Shown in pieces: positions 36,751 to 44,514 of a DNA stretch of 64,000 nt. Origin of the DNA: Pelotomaculum sp. (lineage in GTDB: Bacteria > Bacillota > Desulfotomaculia > Desulfotomaculales > Pelotomaculaceae); the NCBI GenBank assembly GCA_018435055.1, contig JAHDOA010000018.1, positions 124,001-188,000 on the forward strand. The letters are read 5' to 3'. The position numbers were made by a program, and so were the translations under genes. Position 1 is the stretch's first letter, and the number at the start of each line of letters is the position of its first letter. Under the pieces are notes generated by a model, which was given only the letters and a program-made list of their open reading frames with translations, was not told where the DNA came from and did no database searches.

Positions 36751-37101
36751 ATGCTACAGAAGATAACTGGCATTGCGGTGCTGGCCGGCCTGGCCATATC
36801 GGTTACAGGCTCGATTCTTGTTAATGAAAATATGAAACTGGCCGGTATAGTAATTTTGCTTGTCATAGCCACACTGGCTGGTTACAGGTTCCTGAAATTT
36901 TCGGCGCTAACGCCAACCAGCAACATTATCGGCACTTGTATTGGCCTGAAACGCTACTCTACTTACTATGAGCTTTCTTTCCGGACCAGTACCGGCGTCT
37001 ATAACGGGCAGGCCAGACTGCAGATCGGCAGTGAACTCAAAATAGGCGACAGAGTTAAATTAGTAATAAAAGGGCCGGTAATATTGGAGATCCACAAATA
37101 A
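36751..37101 (+). CDS. Small membrane protein, unknown function
   Basis: A 116-residue protein with two predicted membrane segments (about residues 5-24, ITGIAVLAGLAISVTGSIL, and 30-48, LAGIVILLVIATLAGY). The C-terminal 60 residues are soluble and beta-rich (YYELSFRTSTGVYNGQARLQ, LKIGDRVKLVIKGPVILEI), with a vague likeness to OB/NfeD-type or DUF3592-type domains. A GGAGG precedes the ATG. I do not recognise the family. It is divergent from miaB. Confidence 0.7.
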   Translation: MLQKITGIAVLAGLAISVTGSILVNENMKLAGIVILLVIATLAGYRFLKFSALTPTSNIIGTCIGLKRYSTYYELSFRTSTGVYNGQARLQIGSELKIGDRVKLVIKGPVILEIHK

Positions 37102-37121
37102 CCTTAAGCGCATGTATAAAT

Positions 37122-37166
37122 ACCTCCCGCATATAAAACACTTCTATTAAAGTTAAGGCGGGAGGT
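37122..37166 (+). promoter_or_regulatory. Hairpin that covers a ribosome binding site
   Basis: ACCTCCCGC (37122-37130) is perfectly complementary to GCGGGAGGT (37158-37166). The right arm contains the strong ribosome binding site GGGAGGTG located nine bases before the ATG at 37175. The fold would hide that site, giving a translational on/off switch; alternatively it is only a structure after the 116-residue gene. Confidence 0.55.
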
Positions 37167-37174
37167 GAAATAAT

Positions 37175-37237
37175 ATGGTAGATACACGCCTTGGAATGTA
37201 TGGCAGAGATGGTGCGGTACTGGACAACATGTTATAA
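37175..37237 (+). CDS. Possible 20-residue peptide (leader or small protein)
   Basis: An ATG with an ideal ribosome binding site (GGGAGGTG, eight bases upstream) opens MVDTRLGMYGRDGAVLDNML followed by TAA. It ends 52 bp before the ATG of the 213-residue gene. It has no signal sequence or membrane segment. Because of its length the call rests only on the initiation site and the hairpin around it. Confidence 0.4.
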   Translation: MVDTRLGMYGRDGAVLDNML

Positions 37238-37289
37238 TGCTTTATAATTGATTAGATTACCGGGATGCCCATGGAGGAGGCGAAGAATT

Positions 37290-37931
37290 ATGACGCAGAT
37301 CGAAGATCTTGACGCAGCCATACAATTAATTGAAATGCAGTTAAATGACATCGACAATATAGGCGCCAAAGTGCCTTATGGTCTGGAATATTCCTTTTGG
37401 GAGGACTTTACTGCTAAAATTATCGATCGTATTTACGGAAAGGATTCCAGGCAGCGGCACGGTTTTGAACAGGCCGGGCGCGGAGAGTGCTTTTCAGTTT
37501 TCGATAATTATTCGGAATACCAGAGAAGAGAAGATTTTCTGGAAATATTAAGATGCAAGAAAGAATATCTGGAAAACCTGATTAGAGACCTGACCGGACG
37601 CACTATTGACCCGGATCCTGAGGCACCCGCCGAAATAAACGAATTCGGTTTACCCCCCAAAAAAGATTACTATTCAGAGGAGACATCTAGAACCCGGGAC
37701 GCCTCTCCTCTCGACCAGGCGGTTTATGAAATAATTTCAAAAATAAAAGACCCCGCACTTTTAAAAGAGGCGAGGCTAAACCTGATTGCTTTAAGGGATG
37801 AACTTTTAAAACCCAAACCTTCCTGGGCGAAACTCAAACGCAACATGATCTGGCTGATTGAATTCGGCAAGGAAGAATTTTTTTCCATATTGCCTTTTAT
37901 AGTGCTTTACATACGAAAAATTTCAGATTAA
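37290..37931 (+). CDS. Unknown helical protein
   Basis: A 213-residue protein starting at the ATG at 37290, preceded by GGAGGAGG; the frame is open 14 codons further upstream but those overlap the binding site. The sequence is charged and helical (TQIEDLDAAIQLIEMQLND, then RREDFLEILRCKKEYLENLIRDL) with a short acidic/proline linker in the middle (PDPEAPAEINEFGLPPKK) and a C-terminal helical half. No membrane segment, signal peptide or known motif was seen. It converges with usp, leaving only three bases between the stops. Confidence 0.75.
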   Translation: MTQIEDLDAAIQLIEMQLNDIDNIGAKVPYGLEYSFWEDFTAKIIDRIYGKDSRQRHGFEQAGRGECFSVFDNYSEYQRREDFLEILRCKKEYLENLIRDLTGRTIDPDPEAPAEINEFGLPPKKDYYSEETSRTRDASPLDQAVYEIISKIKDPALLKEARLNLIALRDELLKPKPSWAKLKRNMIWLIEFGKEEFFSILPFIVLYIRKISD

Positions 37932-37934
37932 GCA

Positions 37935-38342
37935 TTATTTGACGAGAGTCACCCGACAGTTGGCCAGGTGGATTACCTTATGGCTGACACTGCCTATGGC
38001 TGCGCCGCGCAGTTCACTGGCGCCCCTGCTGCCCATAATAATATGATCATAATTGCCCCGCTCCGCGTAATTAAGTATAACTGTGGCGGGGTCTCCTTTT
38101 TCAATAAATTTTTCTACCTCCAGGCCTTCTTTTAAAAATCCCTGCAGTGTTCTATCCATGATTTCCTTGCTCTTTTCTTCCATAGCCCTGTCAATTTCCG
38201 CAAAGCTGCTGTTTTCAGGCGCCACAACAAGTAGAGACAGCTTTAAATCCGGGTTTATTTTCATCAGCCTGGAAGCATAAGCGGCGGCCTTCAGCGAATT
38301 GTCGGAACCATCGCTCGGCAATAAAACTTTGCTTTTAAGCAT
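37935..38342 (-). CDS. Universal stress protein (UspA family)
   Basis: A 135-residue single-domain Usp. It starts MLKSKVLLPSDGSDNSLKAA and ends with the ATP-binding motif GSRGASELRGAAIGSVSHKVIHLA (G-x2-G-x9-G-S pattern). Proteins of this family bind ATP and help survival under stress. It appears to be a single-gene unit, convergent with the unknown gene at 37290-37931. Confidence 0.92.
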   Translation of the reverse strand: MLKSKVLLPSDGSDNSLKAAAYASRLMKINPDLKLSLLVVAPENSSFAEIDRAMEEKSKEIMDRTLQGFLKEGLEVEKFIEKGDPATVILNYAERGNYDHIIMGSRGASELRGAAIGSVSHKVIHLANCRVTLVK

Positions 38343-38483
38343 TTAACCACTCCCCGGTAATACAGATTAGATTCTTCATTCCCGTTAATCTGCCCATTAG
38401 CAGTGACAGGGCTTTTAATATTTTACCATAACGGCATGTTTTTATTTATAAATTTATCTGGCAGACTTTATGCAAAACCAGTA

Positions 38484-39359
38484 TTAAACAGATTTTTTGG
38501 CTATCTGTTCAGCCAGGGCTATTATACGCCTGGCACGGTTGGCGATCGGATATTCAATCATTTTTCCGTCAACCTGAAATACCGCCTGGCCTCTGGCTTC
38601 CTCTTCATCGAATACTGCCACAATTTTCTCCGCCCAGGAAATTTCCTCAGGTGTCGGAGTGAATACTTCATTTAAAGGCTCTATCTGGCCGGGGTGTATG
38701 GCCAGTTTGCCCTGGAATCCCATCTGGCGGACCGCTTTAGCGTCAGCTACCAAACCCCCGATATCTTTGAAATCGGGATAAACGGTATCAATAGGCGGCT
38801 CAATACCGGCTGCGCGCGACGCTACTACGAGCTGGGATCTGGCGTAAAATATTTCTGTCCCGCCTTTAGAAAAGGTGGTGCCTATATCAAGGACATAATC
38901 GACTCCACCAAAGAACATACGGCTGACCCTGGGGCTCGATGAGGCTATACTGAACGCGTTAACAATGGCATTCGCGCTTTCTATAAACGGTATTATTTCC
39001 ATAGAGCCTTCAGTCAAGCCGCGCTCTTTTTCTATTTTGCCGATCAGCCAATCAACCTGCCGTATCTCTTCTGCTGACTCAGATTTGGCCACAACCAGTC
39101 CTTTTACACCTTCTGTTACAGCCGCCAGCAAATCACTTAAAATAAATTCGGTTTGGACGCTGTTGACCCGAATAAAAACATCACCCCTGCGGGGCAGGCT
39201 TAAAGCCTCCTTTAAAGCATTCCTGGCATTAGTTTTCTCACTAAGCGCTACCGCGTCTTCAAGGTCAAGCACGGTTCCATCGACATTCAGCAATAGGGCC
39301 TTGCCCACTTTGCGCAAATCATTGGCAGGAGCAAACAACATAGAGCGATAGATAGTCAC
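38484..39359 (-). CDS. HpcH/HpaI aldolase / citrate lyase beta (CitE-like) family protein
   Basis: A 291-residue CitE-type TIM barrel. RSMLFAPANDLRKV (~5), DGTVLDLEDAVA (~27), FIRVNSV (~62), PFIESANAIVNA (~125) and GKLAIHPGQIEPLN (~220) are family signatures; the Arg, Glu and Asp that bind CoA ester and magnesium are in place. Family members cleave or form malyl-, citramalyl- or citryl-CoA. There is no citrate lyase alpha/gamma gene nearby, so it is a stand-alone CitE-like lyase, perhaps citramalyl- or malyl-CoA lyase or a thioesterase. Confidence 0.85.
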   Translation of the reverse strand: MTIYRSMLFAPANDLRKVGKALLLNVDGTVLDLEDAVALSEKTNARNALKEALSLPRRGDVFIRVNSVQTEFILSDLLAAVTEGVKGLVVAKSESAEEIRQVDWLIGKIEKERGLTEGSMEIIPFIESANAIVNAFSIASSSPRVSRMFFGGVDYVLDIGTTFSKGGTEIFYARSQLVVASRAAGIEPPIDTVYPDFKDIGGLVADAKAVRQMGFQGKLAIHPGQIEPLNEVFTPTPEEISWAEKIVAVFDEEEARGQAVFQVDGKMIEYPIANRARRIIALAEQIAKKSV

Positions 39360-39460
39360 TGCATTACCCTCCTATCCGTTCATATATTTTTCTTACCAGG
39401 ATATTCTACCCAATCAGGCCTTTTCCCTTTCTAGTCTGTAATTCTTTATAATCCTTTTGG

Positions 39461-39490
39461 TGGACAACCTTGCCGGGCAGGTGTTATAAT
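39461..39490 (+). promoter_or_regulatory. SigA-type promoter of the Asp23 gene
   Basis: TGGACA (39461-39466) and TATAAT (39485-39490) are separated by 18 bases, and the Asp23 start codon follows 32 bases downstream with GGGAGG in front. Confidence 0.6.
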
Positions 39491-39521
39491 TTTAATTAGT
39501 AATATCTGGGAGGAATGTTTA

Positions 39522-39926
39522 ATGGAGAAAAAAAATGCCGATCAGCCCGTTAAAGGCAAAAAACAGGGTACAATAAAAATATCCGAGGATGTTGTCACTA
39601 CCATAGCGGGTCTCGCCGCCGCCGAGGTATCAGGTATAGCGGGAATGAGCGGCGGCATCACAGGTGAACTGGTTGAAAAGCTCGGCCGCAAAAACATTTC
39701 CAAGGGAATTAAGGCCGTTATGGGCGAAAATGAAGTAACCATCGACATAAATGCTATTGTTGAGTACGGGGTTAATATCCACGAGGTGGCGGTAGAGCTG
39801 CAGAACAGCATTAGAAATGCCATTGAAAACATGACGGGGTTGAGTGTAGTGAACGTTAACGTGAATATCCAGGGCCTGTCTTTTGGCTCAGAAAATAAAG
39901 AAGAAACCGGACAGGCTAATAAGTAA
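39522..39926 (+). CDS. Asp23/Gls24 family envelope stress protein
   Basis: A 134-residue protein with the Asp23 core: GTIKISEDVVTTIAGLAAAEVSGIAGM split across residues ~17-43, and YGVNIHEVAVELQNSIRNAIENMTGL at ~85-110, then VNVNIQGL. Family members are abundant cell-envelope-associated proteins in Gram-positives. It is immediately followed by the LarA-like gene (stop at 39926, ATG at 39927), which implies one transcript. An 18-residue Lys-rich N-terminal extension precedes the core. Confidence 0.9.
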   Translation: MEKKNADQPVKGKKQGTIKISEDVVTTIAGLAAAEVSGIAGMSGGITGELVEKLGRKNISKGIKAVMGENEVTIDINAIVEYGVNIHEVAVELQNSIRNAIENMTGLSVVNVNVNIQGLSFGSENKEETGQANK

Positions 39927-41174
39927 ATGAAGCTGCCGCGCATGGTAAAAATCGGACAGTGCTACCCAAGTTTGGGACTAGCTGATTTAACCGGTGAATT
40001 AAACAAGATATTATCAGATGCGAACCTGCAGGATGATATCAAACCCGGCATGCTGGTGGGCATTACCGCCGGCAGCAGGGGCATCGCCAACATAAACTTA
40101 ATATTGCGTGTGCTGGCCGGCCAAATCAGGTTTCTGGGAGGGCGGCCTGTTTTACTTGCAGCGATGGGATCCCACGGTGGTGGAAACCCCGCCGGGCAGG
40201 CAAAACTGTTAAGCTCTCTTGGCATAACGGAGCGTGACACCGGCGCCGGGATAATTTGTTCTGCCCAGTCTGTAGTTATCGGCAAAGCTTCTTATGGTGA
40301 AATACATCTTATTGACAAAGCTCTTGAATGCGATGCGATTATTGTGGTCAACAGGATTAAACCTCATACATCATTTCATGGCGACTTTGAAAGCGGTCTA
40401 TTGAAAATGCTGGCGGTAGGCCTGGGTGGTCCTGCCGGGGCCGCTTCACTGCACCGCAGCCCGCCCCACCTGCTTGACAAGGCTGTGGCTGAGGCCGGGA
40501 TGGCTGTGCTAAAATCCTGCCGGGTGGTCCTGGGCCTGGCCATACTTGAAGACGCTTATGATGCCACACGCAAAATAGTGGCGATTAAACCGGCAGATTT
40601 TTTTAAAAGGGAAAAAGAGCTTTTAGCTGAATCACGCCAGTATTTACCCGGACTGCCAGTCCCGGAACTTGATGTCCTTGTTGTTGACGAAATAGGCAAA
40701 GTTTTTAGCGGTACCGGCATGGATACAAATGTTATCGGCCGCTTGCGCATCCAGGGTGTTCCCGAGCCAAAAACGCCCAGGATAAAAAGGATCATTGCCC
40801 TTAATGTGGCGCCTGAAGCCCACGGAAATGCTTACGGCATAGGGTTGGCCGATTTCACTACGCTGCGCCTGGCCGCGAAATTTGACCGCGAATCTGCCTA
40901 CCTCAACGCTCTAACCAGCACTTTTGTGCAGCGGGTGATGCTGCCGATGATCCTGCCCGATGACCGGGAAGCGCTCAAGGCTGCCCTAAAGAGTTTAAGC
41001 GGCATTAAACCGCAGGATATAAGAATAATACGTATTCACAACACCCTGCGCCTATCTGAAATGCTGGTTTCAAAAAATGTCTACAAGGAAATTTCCGGTT
41101 CTCCTGTGATCAAAGCGCTGAGCCCGCCGCATGAAATAACCTTCGGCCAGGACGGGAACCTGCCGCCTTTTTAA
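39927..41174 (+). CDS. LarA-like (DUF2088-type) protein, unknown substrate
   Basis: A 415-residue protein. VGITAGSRGIANINLILRVL and LLAAMGSHGGGNPAGQAKLL (~45-90) and NRIKPHTSFHGDFESGLLKML (~140) resemble the nickel-dependent lactate racemase (LarA) fold and related DUF2088/DUF362-like proteins. The His residues in GSHGG and KPHTSFHGD could be metal ligands. I cannot say whether the pincer-cofactor lysine of LarA is conserved. No larBCE maturation genes are visible in the window, so racemase activity is unproven. It abuts the Asp23 gene. Confidence 0.7.
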   Translation: MKLPRMVKIGQCYPSLGLADLTGELNKILSDANLQDDIKPGMLVGITAGSRGIANINLILRVLAGQIRFLGGRPVLLAAMGSHGGGNPAGQAKLLSSLGITERDTGAGIICSAQSVVIGKASYGEIHLIDKALECDAIIVVNRIKPHTSFHGDFESGLLKMLAVGLGGPAGAASLHRSPPHLLDKAVAEAGMAVLKSCRVVLGLAILEDAYDATRKIVAIKPADFFKREKELLAESRQYLPGLPVPELDVLVVDEIGKVFSGTGMDTNVIGRLRIQGVPEPKTPRIKRIIALNVAPEAHGNAYGIGLADFTTLRLAAKFDRESAYLNALTSTFVQRVMLPMILPDDREALKAALKSLSGIKPQDIRIIRIHNTLRLSEMLVSKNVYKEISGSPVIKALSPPHEITFGQDGNLPPF

Positions 41175-41227
41175 TCCAAATCCATGACATTGACGCCCTG
41201 GCAAGTTCTGCTCTGGTGTCTTTGTTG

Positions 41228-41487
41228 GTGAACTACCCCTCCCTTCGCTAACGCTCAGGAAGGGGCTTCCATGAGCATAAGCAAAGTTATAGAGTTCCCT
41301 GGTTCATAGTAGGCCACCCAAGCGGCCTAACTCCCCAGGCATCGATTCGGCCAGTTCCTGACCTACTACCCGACGTTTTATTTTCTTTAGGCCGTACTTG
41401 AACACGGCAAGTCATCCTGGTACCGCAAAACGTTGACAAAATACACCCGGCTATTTTGGGAACTGATTTTACGTAGCAACCCATCAC
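41228..41487 (-). mobile_element. Probable decayed right end of an IS200/IS605 (TnpB-type) element with guide-RNA scaffold
   Basis: On the minus strand the sequence ATGAACCAGGGAACTC followed by GGAAGCCCCTTCC, TTAGCGAAG and GGGGTAGTTCACC has the look of the 3' end of tnpB loci that I know from Firmicutes. It is rich in nested inverted repeats: TAGTAGG/CCTACTA (41307-41313, 41362-41368), GGCC/GGCC inside it, and the terminal CCCCTcCC/GGaAGGGG arm (about 41236-41265). A 66-codon open frame overlaps it, possibly the tail of TnpB; the catalytic part of the gene is gone. This is pattern memory, not a search. Confidence 0.5.
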
Positions 41488-41582
41488 TTGCTACAACTTC
41501 TATACCTTCTCATCCGGCGGTAGAATCGCTTGTACAGAGAGAAACCGCTTTTTTTTTATTAGTATCTGCGCTTTCCAAAAAA

Positions 41583-41623
41583 GGTACGCCTGTATGGGTG
41601 ACAAATATCCAAACAGGTGTACC
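41583..41623. repeat. Imperfect 11-bp inverted repeat
   Basis: GGTACGCCTGT (41583-41593) and ACAGGTGTACC (41613-41623) pair at 10 of 11 positions around a 19-base loop. No T-run follows. It lies 22 bp past the stop of the secreted His/Met-rich protein gene and may act at the end of that minus-strand transcript, or be an element end. Confidence 0.4.
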
Positions 41624-41645
41624 CTAATACCGTCGGGCTTACGAA

Positions 41646-42125
41646 TTACCGGTTTATGCACGACCCGTCACGAAGATGGATACCCATGCCATGACCACCT
41701 TGTCCACGGCCTTGACCGCCGCCCTGGCCAAACCCGGCGCCCTTCCCGCAATCGGCGCCATGCAGTCCATAGCCCATCCCGTTACCATCGCAAATTGCCT
41801 GATTGGAAGTAATTTTGGCGATGACGGCGTCCGCCTGCTCCTGTGTCATCGTACCAGCGGCAACGCGGGCAGCCAGTGTATCTCTTTTCATTTCCAGCAT
41901 TTCCGCCTTAAATTCATTCAGCACGCCTGCATTTTGCGCCATAGCTCCATAGGTTTTACCTGTTTGCACACGTTCATTAATGACAGATTGTACGTTACGC
42001 CCAGTCAACCCGGCAACTGCCTCAGCCGGCGTCGCATAGTGCGGTGCGGCAAACGCCGTAGCAGATCCGGCAACCAGAGCTAATACAGTAACACCTGTGA
42101 CAACGAGTTTCTTAATGGTTTTCAT
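41646..42125 (-). CDS. Secreted DUF2680-like protein with Gly/His/Met-rich tail
   Basis: A 159-residue protein starting at the ATG at 42125, eight bases after AAGGAGG (the frame is open two codons earlier from a TTG). Residues 1-~27 are a signal peptide (KTIKKLVVTGVTVLALVAG, cleavage after AFA). Residues 30-~100 form a helical domain of the DUF2680/YckD type (TMTQEQADAVIAKI). The tail from ~105 is rich in Gly, His, Met and Cys (GNGMGYGLHGADCGKG, GGHGMGIHLRDG), which suggests metal binding. It is divergent from the two-component system next to it. Confidence 0.75.
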   Translation of the reverse strand: MKTIKKLVVTGVTVLALVAGSATAFAAPHYATPAEAVAGLTGRNVQSVINERVQTGKTYGAMAQNAGVLNEFKAEMLEMKRDTLAARVAAGTMTQEQADAVIAKITSNQAICDGNGMGYGLHGADCGKGAGFGQGGGQGRGQGGHGMGIHLRDGSCINR

Positions 42126-42301
42126 ATTCAAGACCTCCTTTTTTTTAGCATATTTTTTGTTGCTGTGGCTTTATTGTAAACATCAACTATGGCGAAAATG
42201 TGTTTTTTCATTTCCTTTTTCGTGATAAAATAACTAACCGTAATAAACACTAGAAAAAACAAATCTTGCCTTTACAATGTTTCATGGAAGGAGTGAATGC
42301 T

Positions 42302-42988
42302 ATGCCGAGTATGCTGATAGCCGACGATAACCGGCAGATTGTTTCAGTTCTAAAAGAATACGCAAAAAAAGAAGGCTTCGCCGTCACGGTAGCCTTTGAC
42401 GGACATAGCGCGCTGGACAAAGCGCAGGCGGCAAGCTTTGATATGATACTCCTCGACGTGATGATGCCCGGCATGGACGGTTTTGCGGTTTGCCGGGAAA
42501 TCCGCAAACATAGTAATGTGCCTATTATTATGATCACGGCGCGGGGTGAGGATTTTGAACGCATCATGGGACTCGATATCGGCGCAGATGACTATATTGT
42601 CAAGCCCTTTTCACCGGGCGAGGTAATGGCGCGCATCCGGGCAATTCTTCGCCGCATCTCGCAGACAGACGACACAAAAGCGCAGGTTTTTGCCCATAAA
42701 AACCTGGTGGTCAACCTTGATGAATACATTACAGAAATTGGCGGCGTCCGCATCCCCTTGACTAAAAAGGAAACAGAGCTATTATGGACGCTGGGGACGA
42801 ACAAAAATAAGGTATTTTCCCGCGACAATCTGCTAAACAACCTTTGGGGTTTCGACTATTTTGGAGACACGCGCACTGTTGATTCCCACATCAAAAGGCT
42901 CCGCGCCAAATTGGATAAAATCCCCCATGATGGATGGGAAATTAAGACCATCTGGGGTGTGGGATACAAGTTTGAGGTGACGCCATGA
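42302..42988 (+). CDS. OmpR-family response regulator
   Basis: A 228-residue response regulator. The receiver domain has the acid pair in LIADDNRQ, the phosphorylated Asp in MILLDVMMPGMDGF and the Lys in DYIVKPFSPGE. The C-terminal winged helix has LTKKETELLW and RTVDSHIKRLRAKL. The ATG at 42302 follows GGAAGGAG; the frame is open twelve codons further. It overlaps the histidine kinase by four bases. It is divergently transcribed from the secreted metal-binding-like protein, a probable target. Confidence 0.93.
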   Translation: MPSMLIADDNRQIVSVLKEYAKKEGFAVTVAFDGHSALDKAQAASFDMILLDVMMPGMDGFAVCREIRKHSNVPIIMITARGEDFERIMGLDIGADDYIVKPFSPGEVMARIRAILRRISQTDDTKAQVFAHKNLVVNLDEYITEIGGVRIPLTKKETELLWTLGTNKNKVFSRDNLLNNLWGFDYFGDTRTVDSHIKRLRAKLDKIPHDGWEIKTIWGVGYKFEVTP

Positions 42989-44448
42989 AAAACAAAATCC
43001 GTTTTCGCTTGCTATTGTATTTTTCCGGGTCGCTACTCGTTTTCTCACTTATAATCGGTTTCATATTCTTCGCCCTTTTTTCACGCTACAACATGGATGT
43101 CTATAAAACCGAACTGGGAAACCGCGCTGTGCGTATTGCCGGGTCGCTGGCCGGATTTTGGTCAGGCAGTGCAGAAAAGGGGCAAGAACACGGCATGAAG
43201 GGTCATGGCATGGGTTACGGCGCGTATCTACGGTTTCTCGATGACATTGCCATGACCGATGTTTGGGTTGTTGACCGTAATCTGGCACAGATTACGCGCG
43301 GTCACGGGCAATCGATCCTGGCATACAAGGATTTGCCGCCTGAGGCAGAAGATGTTATCGCAGCGGCAATGGATGGTAAAACAACATTCAGCGAAAATTT
43401 TGGATCATTCTTAGGCACGCCTTCCATCACGGTAGCGACGCAAATTGCGCTTCCAAACGGTGAAATTGCCGGGGTTGTTCTACTGCACGAGCAACTTGAA
43501 AACATCCGGGGAACAACCAAAAGCGGCCTTGCCATTCTGTTGCTCAGTATGGGAGCGGCAATCGTCATTTCGTTTTTCATTGCCAGCGCATTGGCTGAAC
43601 GTTTCACAAAACCGCTGGGCAAAATGAAAACCGCCGCACTAAAAATCAGCGGCGGCGATTACACGGCGGCGACAGGAGTTGCGCAAGACGATGAAATCGG
43701 TGAACTGGCTATCGCGTTTGATGATATGGCGGTAAAATTGGACGCTGCTGCCAGGGAGAGTTCCAGGCTAGAAAACCTGCGACGGGATTTCATAGCAAAT
43801 ATTTCCCACGAATTGCGCACACCTGTCACCGTCATTCGCGGTTCGCTGGAGGCTCTTTGTGACGGCGTAGTGTCGAAACCTGATATGGTGAATGAATATC
43901 ACCGGCAAATGCTCTCGGAAAGTGTCTTTATGGAGCGACTTGTTTCCGATCTGCTTGATCTGGCGCGACTGCAAAACCCTGATTTAGCGATGGAAATGAA
44001 AGAGGTTAACCTGAAGGAAATCGCCGAGGACGCCCTGCGAAGCATGGAACGCTTTGCCAGGCCGAAGAAGCTGGCACTAAGGCTAAATGTCGAGGGCGGC
44101 AATTTCACTATACACGGCGATTACGGCAGACTACGGCAGATGCTGGTGATTGTTTTGGACAACGCCATCAAATTTTCGCCAGCAGGCTCGGCGGCGCATT
44201 TGGATTTGACACACACGACAGCCGGCATAACGCTCCGCATCCGGGACGAGGGCTGCGGTATCCCGCCCGATGAGTTGCCCTATATCTTCAAGCGTTTTCA
44301 CAAACAGCGAACGGAGGAAAACAAAAGCGGCACGGGCCTCGGCCTGGCGATTGCCAAACAGATTGCTGACAGGCATGGAATATCCATTAAAGTACAAAGC
44401 GAACCTGGCCAGGGTACAGAGTTCCTCTTTTATACCATTTCTACATGA
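42985..44448 (+). CDS. Sensor histidine kinase
   Basis: A 487-residue membrane kinase. Transmembrane segments are at about residues 8-30 and 180-200; the extracytoplasmic loop between them contains EHGMKGHGMGYG (~68-79), a His/Met motif like that of the neighbouring secreted protein. A HAMP domain follows (~200-255), then the phosphohistidine box NISHELRTPVTVIRG (~272) and the ATPase boxes DNAIKFSP, DEGCGIP and GTGLGLAIAK. The ATG overlaps the response regulator stop. The sensory input may be a metal ion; this is inferred from the shared motif. Confidence 0.93.
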   Translation: MKNKIRFRLLLYFSGSLLVFSLIIGFIFFALFSRYNMDVYKTELGNRAVRIAGSLAGFWSGSAEKGQEHGMKGHGMGYGAYLRFLDDIAMTDVWVVDRNLAQITRGHGQSILAYKDLPPEAEDVIAAAMDGKTTFSENFGSFLGTPSITVATQIALPNGEIAGVVLLHEQLENIRGTTKSGLAILLLSMGAAIVISFFIASALAERFTKPLGKMKTAALKISGGDYTAATGVAQDDEIGELAIAFDDMAVKLDAAARESSRLENLRRDFIANISHELRTPVTVIRGSLEALCDGVVSKPDMVNEYHRQMLSESVFMERLVSDLLDLARLQNPDLAMEMKEVNLKEIAEDALRSMERFARPKKLALRLNVEGGNFTIHGDYGRLRQMLVIVLDNAIKFSPAGSAAHLDLTHTTAGITLRIRDEGCGIPPDELPYIFKRFHKQRTEENKSGTGLGLAIAKQIADRHGISIKVQSEPGQGTEFLFYTIST

Positions 44449-44482
44449 AAAAACGGCATAGCCGCAAATCACGGTTATACCG
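44446..44482 (-). terminator. Terminator after glgA
   Basis: On the minus strand CGGTATA (44482-44476) pairs with TATGCCG (44460-44454) with one G-T pair, an inner CGGC/GCCG hairpin is also possible, and six T follow. It lies 33 bp after the glgA stop, convergent with the kinase gene. Confidence 0.65.
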
Positions 44483-44514
44483 AATTTCACAGGGATTAAA
44501 TTCTTTTATTGTAA

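Larger units (their letters stand above)
41175..41645. other. 471-bp intergenic region with mobile-element remnant
   Basis: No intact gene. The left two-thirds carry a structured sequence that looks like the right end of an IS200/IS605-type element (41228-41440), and the right end has an imperfect inverted repeat (41583-41623). Short open frames at 41287-41487 (minus) and 41433-41627 (plus) overlap each other and lack ribosome binding sites of note. Confidence 0.6.

Noticed and set aside
41433-41627. 64-codon plus-strand frame with TTG start
   Set aside because: No ribosome binding site, overlaps the inverted repeats of the presumed element end, and no recognisable family.
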